A DNA stretch of 7,013 nucleotides, taken from NCBI GenBank assembly GCA_947311745.1, contig CAMZLT010000095.1, forward strand, positions 1-7,013. Reading direction: 5' to 3'. The notes below the pieces were generated by a model that saw only the letters and a program-made list of their open reading frames with translations, ran no database searches and had not been told where the DNA came from. Positions 1-5,712 of this stretch are shown piece by piece. Both the position numbers and the translations under genes were made by a program. The stretch is from an uncultured Flavobacteriaceae bacterium (GTDB taxonomy: Bacteria > Bacteroidota > Bacteroidia > Flavobacteriales > Flavobacteriaceae). The first letter of the stretch is position 1. Every line of letters starts with the position of its first letter.

Positions 1-57
1 AAAGGAGTGCGAAAAGTAGATTTCTTTATGTTTAGATTGCAAAAATTATTCGCCTAA
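1..57 (+). CDS. Possible 3' end of an upstream gene (partial)
   Basis: The first frame is open from the window edge to a TAA at 55-57 and would give the C-terminal tail KGVRKVDFFMFRLQKLFA. The tail mixes basic and bulky hydrophobic residues, as many real C-termini do, and the other two + frames close earlier (TAG at 17-19) or soon after. Eighteen codons are far too few to identify a family, and an open stretch this short can occur by chance, so this is only a candidate. A weak 6-bp inverted repeat (AAAACT 63-68, AGTTTT 74-79) follows the stop but has no proper T-run. Confidence 0.2.
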   Translation, partial: KGVRKVDFFMFRLQKLFA

Positions 58-461
58 AGACAAAAACTCCACAAGTTTTGAGACTGTTCCTGTTAATTAT
101 ATAAATTTATGCGGATACTTCACAAAGTCAAATTATCTGCTATAATCCGAATTAGTCATAAATTTTCTATTACAAACCTAAATTACCTGATATAATTGAG
201 AATGATCAGAATTGGGTTACAATTATTTCACTAAAAAACCTCAGCACTTTTCAATTAGCACACTCATTTTTATTTATTTTTTAAAATGTCTATGAACCAT
301 TTCGTTAGATTTTTATTAGTATTTTGATTATTAATTAAAATTTATGAATTTTTTTGGTTAAACCTATATGATGTATGCCAAATTTTCGTTTTAAAATAAT
401 GTTTATTTTTCATACACCCATAAAAAAATAGGGTTTAAACTTTAAATATTAAATATTTTAA
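58..461. other. AT-rich intergenic region upstream of glnN, no gene seen
   Basis: No convincing coding frame occurs on either strand across about 400 bases; stops are dense in all frames. The stretch holds a weak inverted repeat (63-79), an imperfect 17-base direct repeat (130-146 and 180-196), and long A/T runs towards the glnN promoter. No tRNA-like or recognised riboswitch-like fold could be picked out by eye. It is long for a plain promoter region in a compact genome, so regulatory sites for nitrogen control or a small RNA remain possible but are not shown. Confidence 0.5.
130..196. repeat. Imperfect 17-bp direct repeat upstream of glnN
   Basis: AAATTATCTGCTATAAT at 130-146 and AAATTACCTGATATAAT at 180-196 match at 15 of 17 positions and begin exactly 50 bp apart. 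The similarity weakens beyond that but GAAT/GAGAAT follows both. The spacing is near five helical turns, so paired regulator sites are conceivable. In DNA this rich in A and T, chance similarity is a serious alternative. Confidence 0.3.
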
Positions 462-469
462 TATATTTG
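441..469 (+). promoter_or_regulatory. Bacteroidota-type promoter of glnN
   Basis: TATATTTG at 462-469 is an exact fit to the Bacteroidota -7 consensus TAnnTTTG. Seventeen bases upstream lies TTTA (441-444), a 3-of-4 fit to the -33 TTTG box. Transcription would start near 475, giving a leader of about 30 bases before the ATG at 509. The -33 box is weak, so an activator may help, but no binding site can be named. Confidence 0.6.
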
Positions 470-508
470 CCCTTATTTTTTAATAGTAAAACTAAAAAAC
501 ATATTAAA

Positions 509-2695
509 ATGGCTACTATCCGATTTCATGCACTAAAAGAAACCTTTAATCGAAAACCTGTAAAATTTAAAGAAAAAGGGAAACATTCTGAAAATTTCGG
601 AAAAAATGTATTCAATTTTAATGCAATGCGTCAATCAATGACTAAAGAGGCATTTAATTCCGTGCAAGATGCTATTTTATACGGAACAAAAATTGACAGA
701 AAAGTTGCTGATCAAGTTGCTAGTGCAATGAAAGATTGGGCATTAAATAAAGGAGCAACACATTATACACATTGGTTTCAGCCTTTAACAGGTACAACAG
801 CTGAAAAACACGATGCTTTTTTTGAACCAATCGAAAATGGAAATGCTATTGAAAAATTTGGAGGAGGACAATTAGTGCAACAAGAACCTGATGCATCGTC
901 ATTTCCTAATGGTGGTATTAGAAATACTTTTGAAGCAAGAGGATATACTGCTTGGGATCCAACGTCACCTGCTTTTATTTATGGTACAACGCTCTGTATT
1001 CCTACTATTTTTGTATCCTATACTGGTGAAGCTTTAGATTATAAAACACCTCTTTTAAAAGCATTACACAAGGTAGATGCTGCTGCAACAGCTGTTTGTA
1101 AATACTTTGATAAAAATGTAAAAAAAGTAATTTCTACTTTAGGTTGGGAACAAGAATACTTTTTAATAGATGATGCTTTTGCTAAATCTCGTCCTGATAT
1201 TACTTTAACAGGAAGAACTTTAGTTGGTCATTCACCAGCAAAAGGACAACAGTTAGACGATCATTATTTTGGATCTATTTCGGATAGAGTTTTAAATTAT
1301 ATGCGTGATTTAGAAACCGAATGTATGTATTTAGGAATTCCTGTAAAAACAAGACATAACGAAGTTGCACCAAATCAATTTGAATTAGCACCAGTTTTTG
1401 AAGAAACAAATCTTGCTGTTGATCACAATTCGCTTTTAATGGATGTGATGGCAAAAATTGCAAATCGCCATCATTTTAAAATTTTATTACATGAAAAACC
1501 ATTCGCAGGAATTAATGGTTCTGGCAAGCATAATAATTGGAGTTTGGCTACTAATACAGGAATTAATCTACTTAGTCCAGGAAAAACGCCAATGAGTAAT
1601 TTACAATTTTTAACCTTTTTTATTAACACCATTAAAGCAGTTCATGATAATGAAGAGTTATTACGTTCAGGAATTGCAAGTGCAAGTAATGACCATAGAT
1701 TAGGTGCAAATGAAGCTCCTCCTGCAATAATATCAGTGTTTATAGGCGAACAATTAACCAAGGTTTTACAAGAATTAAAAACCGTTACCAAAGGAAAACT
1801 TTCCCCTGAAGAAAAAACAGATTTAAAATTAAATGTAGTGGGTAAAATACCAGACGTAATGTTAGATAATACAGACCGAAATCGTACATCGCCATTTGCT
1901 TTTACAGGAAATAAATTTGAATTTAGAGCTGTTGGTTCTACACAAAATTGTGCCAATCCAATGACTATTTTAAATACTATTGTTGCTAAGCAATTACAAG
2001 AATTTAAAATAGAAGTGGATGCTTTAATCGCAGAAAAAAAGCTTAAAAAAGACGAGGCTATTTTTAATATATTACGAGAATATATTAAAAAATCAGAACG
2101 TATTTTATTTGAAGGAAATGGTTACTCACAAGAGTGGGAAAAGGAAGCAAAAAAACGTAAGTTAAGTAATAATAAAACAACTCCTGAAGCTTTAAAAGCT
2201 AAAATTTCTAAAAAATCTATTGCTTTATTCGAAGAAATGGAAATCATGACCAAAGTAGAGTCTGAAGCAAGATACGAAATAGAAATTGAAGAATACACTA
2301 TGCGAATCCAAATAGAAGGACGTGTTTTGGGTGATTTAGCAAGAAACCATATTGTTCCTACTGCCATAAAATACCAAACAGCTTTAATTAAAAATGCACA
2401 AGGATTAAAAGATATTTTTGGTAAAGAGTTTAAAGATATTGCAAAAGAACAATTAGCATTAATTAAAGATATTTCAAAGCATATAACTGCTATAAAATCT
2501 AAAACCAAGGCAATGATTGAAGCTCGTAAAAAAGCTAATAAAATTGAAAACGTTACCAAACAAGCCGAAGCATATTGTAATAAAGTAAAACCGTTTTTTG
2601 ATGAAATACGATACCATTGTGATAAATTAGAAGTTATGATTGATGATGAACTTTGGCCTTTATCAAAATACAGAGAAATGTTATTTACTAGATAA
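509..2695 (+). CDS. glnN: Glutamine synthetase type III (GSIII)
   Basis: This enzyme makes glutamine from glutamate, ammonium and ATP in the cytoplasm and is the main ammonium-assimilating step in many Bacteroidota. The 728-residue product has the usual length of GSIII, much longer than the roughly 450 residues of type I. The GSIII-specific N-terminal part includes HYTHWFQPLTG (85-95). Catalytic-core motifs follow: GWEQEYF (212-218, metal-binding glutamates 214 and 216), RHNEVAPNQFELAP (282-295), INGSGKHNNWSLAT (335-348), RLGANEAPPA (397-406) and NRTSPFAFTGNKFEFRAVGS (458-477). The C-terminal third is charged and helical. I chose the ATG at 509, preceded by A-rich sequence; an in-frame TTG at 467 lies inside the promoter -7 box and would add 14 unlikely residues. 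The gene stands alone, convergent with the - strand block. All core motifs look intact. Confidence 0.96.
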   Translation: MATIRFHALKETFNRKPVKFKEKGKHSENFGKNVFNFNAMRQSMTKEAFNSVQDAILYGTKIDRKVADQVASAMKDWALNKGATHYTHWFQPLTGTTAEKHDAFFEPIENGNAIEKFGGGQLVQQEPDASSFPNGGIRNTFEARGYTAWDPTSPAFIYGTTLCIPTIFVSYTGEALDYKTPLLKALHKVDAAATAVCKYFDKNVKKVISTLGWEQEYFLIDDAFAKSRPDITLTGRTLVGHSPAKGQQLDDHYFGSISDRVLNYMRDLETECMYLGIPVKTRHNEVAPNQFELAPVFEETNLAVDHNSLLMDVMAKIANRHHFKILLHEKPFAGINGSGKHNNWSLATNTGINLLSPGKTPMSNLQFLTFFINTIKAVHDNEELLRSGIASASNDHRLGANEAPPAIISVFIGEQLTKVLQELKTVTKGKLSPEEKTDLKLNVVGKIPDVMLDNTDRNRTSPFAFTGNKFEFRAVGSTQNCANPMTILNTIVAKQLQEFKIEVDALIAEKKLKKDEAIFNILREYIKKSERILFEGNGYSQEWEKEAKKRKLSNNKTTPEALKAKISKKSIALFEEMEIMTKVESEARYEIEIEEYTMRIQIEGRVLGDLARNHIVPTAIKYQTALIKNAQGLKDIFGKEFKDIAKEQLALIKDISKHITAIKSKTKAMIEARKKANKIENVTKQAEAYCNKVKPFFDEIRYHCDKLEVMIDDELWPLSKYREMLFTR

Positions 2696-2701
2696 TTTTA
2701 C

Positions 2702-2729
2702 AACATTCCGACTTAGGTCGGAATGTTTT
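2702..2729 (+). terminator. Intrinsic terminator of glnN
   Basis: AACATTCCGAC (2702-2712) and GTCGGAATGTT (2717-2727) form a perfect 11-bp stem with a 4-base TTAG loop, starting 6 bases after the glnN stop. The right arm runs into TTTT (2726-2729). In the other direction the hairpin is followed by GTAAAATTA, with no T-run, so it should serve glnN mainly, though it could also shield the convergent - strand genes. Confidence 0.8.
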
Positions 2730-2765
2730 GATGTTTACAATTAGTTTAATTTCAAAAGATGTTTG

Positions 2766-3026
2766 CTAAATTTTAGTTTTTTTTTCTAAAACACGTTTTA
2801 ATTTTTCTTTTTCTTCTGCACAAAGATGATCGTGCTTTATCGATTTTATATTTGCTTTAAATAGTTTAGTCATTAAATTATTTTGTTCAGAATATAAATG
2901 GCATTTTTCACATAAAAAATTATGAATAGAGAGGCGAATTTTATCAAAAGTTGTTGCTTCACAATATTGATTTTTATCGCAAATTTGTGTAGCTTCTTTG
3001 CAGTTTATTATTATTTTATTACTCAT
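2766..3026 (-). CDS. Small zinc-binding anti-sigma-like protein
   Basis: The 86-residue product carries H35-x3-C39-x2-C42 (HNFLCEKC), the zinc-binding signature of ZAS-type anti-sigma factors, and an upstream Cys9 in NCKEATQIC, where that family has a fourth ligand or conserved Cys. The tail (67-86) is rich in Lys and Glu. There is no signal peptide or membrane helix, so it should be cytoplasmic. It starts 4 bases after the final stop of the ECF sigma frame (TAATAAAATG), so translational coupling is likely. From the family and context it probably binds and restrains that sigma factor. Three further cysteines (16, 22, 69) give six in total, which might allow a redox response; this is inference. 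It ends in TAG. Small zf-HC2-like proteins of this kind are sometimes given unrelated names in databases; nothing here suggests an enzyme. Confidence 0.75.
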   Translation of the reverse strand: MSNKIIINCKEATQICDKNQYCEATTFDKIRLSIHNFLCEKCHLYSEQNNLMTKLFKANIKSIKHDHLCAEEKEKLKRVLEKKTKI

Positions 3027-3030
3027 TTTA

Positions 3031-3600
3031 TTACTTTTTAAACCAATTTTTTTCCATACAACTTCGTAATTGATGTCTTGCTCTATGTATTATCACCCAT
3101 AAATTAGACGAACTAATTTCTAATTCCTTACAGATTTCTTCTGTTTCAAAATTACGAACCGTTCTTAATAAAAAAACCATTTGTTGTTTTTTTGGTAAAT
3201 TCTTAATACAGTATTCTAATACTGTTTTTAGCTATTCGTTTTCTATCTCTTTTTCGCCAAGATTTCCCCAATCAGACGGTGCTCGTTCTTCAATCCATTT
3301 ACCAGAATTTTCACCATCTTCGTAAAAATTCATTCTAACTTCGGCTTGTCCTTTTTTAGAATTACTTTTACGATATTGATCAATTATTTTTCTTTTTAAA
3401 ATAGAAATCAACCAAGTACGTTCAGAAGCTTCGCCTTTAAAATTTTCCATAGCTTTTAAACTTGCTAAAAACGTATCTTGTACTAAATCCTTTGCTAAAT
3501 CATGGTCATTTATACGTGAAATAGTATAATTAAACAGATAATCTGAATAATTATCTACCCATTTTTTAGGATCTAAAGTATGCTTCTTTATAGTAGACAT
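3031..3600 (-). pseudogene. ECF sigma-70 factor gene interrupted by one in-frame TAG
   Basis: Read through, the frame gives 189 codons, a normal ECF sigma length, with TAG as codon 123 (3232-3234) and a natural TAA at 3031-3033. Region 2 lies before the TAG. After it, in the same frame without any indel, comes a full region 4: NLPKKQQMVFLLRTV (134-148), FETEEICKELEISSSNLWVI (151-170) with its helix-turn-helix, then HRARHQL (172-178) and a C-terminal MEKNWF (182-187). The gene normally would direct RNA polymerase to a set of stress or envelope genes; the target is unknown. As written, a product without region 4 could not recognise a -35 type element. The stop sits in the linker, so both domains are whole. 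One base change from GAG, CAG, AAG, TTG, TCG, TGG, TAT or TAC explains it. A sequence error, readthrough, or a true two-part sigma remain possible. The following anti-sigma gene is intact. Confidence 0.8.
3232..3600 (-). CDS. Sigma factor region 2 fragment, as translated up to the TAG
   Basis: This 122-residue frame is what would be made without readthrough. It contains sigma region 2 (about 15-80): the core-polymerase-binding helix around DLAKDLVQDTFLASLKAMENF (34-54), and the -10 recognition and melting part TWLISILKRKIIDQYRKS (62-79). The linker (81-122) has NFYEDGENSGKWIEERAPSDW (91-111), acidic and aromatic, which from memory resembles a branch of ECF sigma factors followed by small zinc-finger genes. 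The ATG at 3598-3600 is the natural start, with an A-rich upstream stretch. The fragment could still bind core polymerase and might act as a decoy; this is inference. It should be read together with the full interrupted gene that extends to 3031. Confidence 0.7.
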   Translation of the reverse strand: MSTIKKHTLDPKKWVDNYSDYLFNYTISRINDHDLAKDLVQDTFLASLKAMENFKGEASERTWLISILKRKIIDQYRKSNSKKGQAEVRMNFYEDGENSGKWIEERAPSDWGNLGEKEIENE

Positions 3601-3615
3601 AAAATTGTATTAGTC

Positions 3616-3627
3616 TGTAAAGTTACA
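3616..3627 (-). promoter_or_regulatory. Palindrome at the sigma gene promoter
   Basis: On the - strand TGTAA-CT-TTACA forms a 5+5 bp inverted repeat 15 bases before the sigma start codon. It contains TAACTTTA, a 7-of-8 fit to the TAnnTTTG -7 box apart from its last base, but no good -33 TTTG lies 17-19 bases upstream. It could be a weak housekeeping promoter, an operator, or part of a promoter read by the ECF sigma itself; TGTAAC-like boxes occur before ECF-controlled genes. None of these can be decided here. Confidence 0.35.
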
Positions 3628-3666
3628 TTTTTTTTGGATATGGAATTTTTAATATCATAGGTTTTC

Positions 3667-3700
3667 GATATAAAAAGTTATAAAAAAAACATTTTATATC
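3667..3700. repeat. AT-only inverted repeat between the two - strand gene pairs
   Basis: GATATAAAA (3667-3675) and TTTTATATC (3692-3700) are perfect 9-base complements around a 16-base loop. It lies 16 bases past the stop of the aspartoacylase-family gene. The stem has only one G-C pair and the T-run, on the - strand, sits in the loop instead of after the stem, so it is at best a weak terminator. Without it, readthrough from rimK and its partner into the sigma gene is quite possible. Confidence 0.35.
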
Positions 3701-3715
3701 TCATACATGGTATAC

Positions 3716-4678
3716 TTACTTGCCAAAATGAAACAAAGCATCACCCATATTTATAATAGGAAAATTATTTACAGCAAGTATATAGCCATCGTTTTTACAT
3801 ACAATTTTATAATTTGTTTCGCCATAAGTATCCATTATAAAACCTAATGTTTGTCCTTTTTTTACAAAATCGCCATTAGTAATGACACTACTAAAAATTC
3901 CTGCAATTTTTGCACGAATCCATTTTCTGTTATGTATTTTAATAGATTTATTTGCTTTAGGAATAGTTACTCTATCTGAAATCATTTTAAAATGTTTTAG
4001 AATATTTAAAGTACCATAAATTCCTTTTTCTGTGGCGTTTTCGTCTAATCGTAACGATTCACCACCTTCAAAAATTAAAATAGGAATATGGTATTTATTA
4101 CAAGCATTTCTAAAAGATTTAGGAATCAATTTAGAAGCAAACATATAAGGAGCATTAAAAATGGTTGCTAGACTTTCTGCTTTTGTGTCGTTTGGTGTAT
4201 ATCGTATTTGCGGAAAGTTATTTCGTTGTGCTCCTCCTGTATGGAAATCAATTCCAAAATCTACATTTTTAGCAATTTCTTTCATTAAATAGTATGCCAT
4301 TCTACTAGCTAACGAACCATTTTTTGAACCAGGAAAACTTCTGTTTACATCCTTTCCATGCATATCTCTTGATAAATCTAAAAATCCGAAAATATTTAAA
4401 AGAGGTACAACAATTACACATCCTCGCATTATTTTATAGGATTTATCAATTAACATTCGTCTAATAAGTTCTACACTATTTACTTCATCGCCATGTAAAC
4501 CTCCTTGCAACAAAACAGTTGGTCCTAATTTTTCACCATTAAAAATATAAACAGGAATTTCAATAAGCGTTCCTGTTGGTAATCTATCTACAGGAATTTT
4601 AATTAATTTGTTTTCGCCTAAAGCAATTTTGTGCCCTCGTATCTCTACAAGTTTATTTTTAAAATTATTTTGAAACAT
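3716..4678 (-). CDS. Succinylglutamate desuccinylase/aspartoacylase-family zinc enzyme
   Basis: The 320-residue product belongs to the M14-like zinc hydrolases that cut an acyl or amino-acid group from an amide. Zinc ligands appear as H62 and E65 in GLHGDE (60-65) and H146 in DFHTGG (144-149). DVNRSFPG (110-117) carries the Asn-Arg pair that usually holds the substrate carboxylate, and E204 in FEGGES (203-208) is the likely catalytic glutamate. Residues about 250-320 form a C-terminal beta domain with a lipoyl-like look (VKKGQTLGFI, GYILAVNNFPIINMGDAL). No signal peptide is visible, so it is probably cytoplasmic. Its ATG overlaps the end of rimK by 14 bases, implying coupled translation. The true substrate is unknown: arginine catabolism genes are absent nearby, so AstE activity is unlikely, and hydrolysis of a bond made by the RimK-like ligase, or of a related N-acyl or glutamyl compound, is a reasonable inference. 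Confidence 0.88.
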   Translation of the reverse strand: MFQNNFKNKLVEIRGHKIALGENKLIKIPVDRLPTGTLIEIPVYIFNGEKLGPTVLLQGGLHGDEVNSVELIRRMLIDKSYKIMRGCVIVVPLLNIFGFLDLSRDMHGKDVNRSFPGSKNGSLASRMAYYLMKEIAKNVDFGIDFHTGGAQRNNFPQIRYTPNDTKAESLATIFNAPYMFASKLIPKSFRNACNKYHIPILIFEGGESLRLDENATEKGIYGTLNILKHFKMISDRVTIPKANKSIKIHNRKWIRAKIAGIFSSVITNGDFVKKGQTLGFIMDTYGETNYKIVCKNDGYILAVNNFPIINMGDALFHFGK

Positions 4679-5549
4679 ATTCTTTTTCTATAAATTTAAT
4701 AATTTTTTCAGCTACGTTTACATTAGTATAATATTCCATTCCTTGAAAACCTGGTGTTGAATTTACTTCGATAAGTAGCGAACCTCGTTTAGAACGAATT
4801 AAATCTACACCACAAACAGGTAAATCTAAATATTTAGATGCTCTAAGTACAATTTCTTCTTCTTTATGTGTTAGTTGTACCCGTTGGCCACTTCCACCAC
4901 GATGGATATTAGATCTAAAATCATCTTTAGAACCAATACGTTTCATACAAGCAACAATGGTATCACCTGTAACAATTGCACGAATATCCTCACCGTTTGA
5001 TTCTTTTACAAATTCTTGTAACATAATGCTAGTATCCATACTAATAAAGGTATCAATAATAGATTTTGCAGATTTATTAGATTCTGCTAAAATTACTCCT
5101 AATCCATGAGTGCCTTCTTGTAATTTTATAATTATCGGAGCTCCACCGATATATTCAATTTGTTCGTCAATAGTATCTGGATTTATAGAAAACATAGTTT
5201 TAGGAATCGCAATATCTTTTCTTGCCAATTTTTGCAAAGTAGTAACTTTGTTTTGCGAAATACGAATTCCCATAGAACTTGCCGTAGTATAAATACCGTT
5301 ATTTTCAAACTCTTTAACTACAGCAACACCATGTTTAAATACCGAATATCCAATTCGTGGAATAATAACATCTGCATTATTTAGTATATTTTCTCCTTCA
5401 AAAATCACTTTAGAACTACCATTTCCAACCAAAATGGAACATTTTGTATGATTAACCACAGTTACTTGATGCCCTCTACTCTCTGCTTCTTCAATTAATC
5501 TATTTGTCGAATAAATGTTTTCACTTAGCGAAAGAATTGTTATTTTCAT
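4665..5549 (-). CDS. rimK: RimK-family ATP-grasp glutamate ligase
   Basis: The 294-residue product matches the length and, from memory, most of the sequence pattern of E. coli RimK, which uses ATP to add glutamates to the C-terminus of ribosomal protein S6. An N-terminal pre-ATP-grasp domain (1-95) contains MKITILS and VIIPRIG (61-67). The ATP-grasp part shows GGAPIIIKLQEGTHGLGVIL (135-154, nucleotide-binding K142 and the glycine loop), LQEF (177-180), EDIRAIV (187-193), DFRSNIHRGG (210-219), GVDLIRS (247-253) with D249, and EVNSTPGFQG (261-270) with the metal-binding E261 and N263. I start it at the ATG 5547-5549; an in-frame GTG at 5601-5603 lies upstream of the promoter. S6 itself is not in this window, so the acceptor is inferred. 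It leads a - strand operon with the zinc hydrolase that follows. Confidence 0.9.
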   Translation of the reverse strand: MKITILSLSENIYSTNRLIEEAESRGHQVTVVNHTKCSILVGNGSSKVIFEGENILNNADVIIPRIGYSVFKHGVAVVKEFENNGIYTTASSMGIRISQNKVTTLQKLARKDIAIPKTMFSINPDTIDEQIEYIGGAPIIIKLQEGTHGLGVILAESNKSAKSIIDTFISMDTSIMLQEFVKESNGEDIRAIVTGDTIVACMKRIGSKDDFRSNIHRGGSGQRVQLTHKEEEIVLRASKYLDLPVCGVDLIRSKRGSLLIEVNSTPGFQGMEYYTNVNVAEKIIKFIEKEYVSK

Positions 5550-5566
5550 AGTTTTGTATTGTATAG

Positions 5567-5596
5567 CAAACTTATGATTTTTTAAATAAAAACAAA
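5567..5596 (-). promoter_or_regulatory. Bacteroidota-type promoter of rimK
   Basis: Read on the - strand, TTTG (5593-5596) is separated by 18 bases from TAAGTTTG (5567-5574), an exact -33/-7 pair for the Bacteroidota primary sigma factor. Transcription would begin about 5560, leaving a leader of only about 10 bases before the ATG at 5549. It is the clearest promoter in the window and should drive rimK and the overlapping hydrolase gene. Confidence 0.7.
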
Positions 5597-5659
5597 ACAA
5601 CACACAAAACTATTCTTATTTATAATTATTATAAATAAAAAAAATGACATTTATCAGTG

Positions 5660-5688
5660 TTTGGAATTGTTAAAATATATTACTTTTG
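5660..5688 (+). promoter_or_regulatory. Bacteroidota-type promoter of the sdh operon
   Basis: TTTG at 5660-5663 and TACTTTTG at 5681-5688 with a 17-base gap fit the -33 and TAnnTTTG -7 boxes exactly. Transcription would begin near 5695, with an A-rich leader of about 18 bases before the sdhC ATG. The 163-bp gap between the two divergent start codons (5549 and 5713) thus holds two back-to-back promoters, for rimK and sdhC, with about 60 very AT-rich bases between them. Confidence 0.65.
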
Positions 5689-5712
5689 TTACCATATTTA
5701 AAAAAACAAATA

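Noticed and set aside
62..80. AAAACT/AGTTTT hairpin as terminator of an upstream gene
   Set aside because: The stem is only 6 bp, AT-rich, and lacks a following T-run; it is not enough to call a terminator.
417..440. CCC-A/T-GGG stretch and GTTTAAAC palindrome just before the glnN promoter
   Set aside because: The C/G arms pair only with a bulge, and the 8-base palindrome is expected by chance in such AT-rich DNA.
467..508. Fourteen-residue N-terminal extension of GSIII from TTG 467
   Set aside because: The TTG lies inside the TATATTTG promoter box; the ATG at 509 gives the usual family start.
1275..2559. Three open frames on the - strand inside glnN (1275-1463, 1642-1956, 2122-2559)
   Set aside because: They are antisense shadows of a strongly conserved gene; their products show no recognisable motifs and have low-complexity hydrophobic composition.
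3232..3234. Amber recoding (pyrrolysine or suppressor) as explanation of the sigma TAG
   Set aside because: The neighbouring anti-sigma gene ends in TAG as a normal stop, and no recoding signal or suppressor tRNA is seen; it is kept only as a remote option.
5110..5384. Two overlapping + strand frames inside rimK (5110-5292 and 5160-5384)
   Set aside because: They lie opposite conserved ATP-grasp motifs, have no promoter or ribosome-site context, and their products look random.
5550..5603. Eighteen-residue N-terminal extension of RimK from GTG 5603
   Set aside because: It begins upstream of the exact rimK promoter; MKITILS at 5549 matches the RimK family start.
5686..5712. Nine-residue N-terminal extension of SdhC from TTG 5686
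   Set aside because: The TTG is part of the TACTTTTG promoter box; the ATG at 5713 gives the family start MSGFLSSS.
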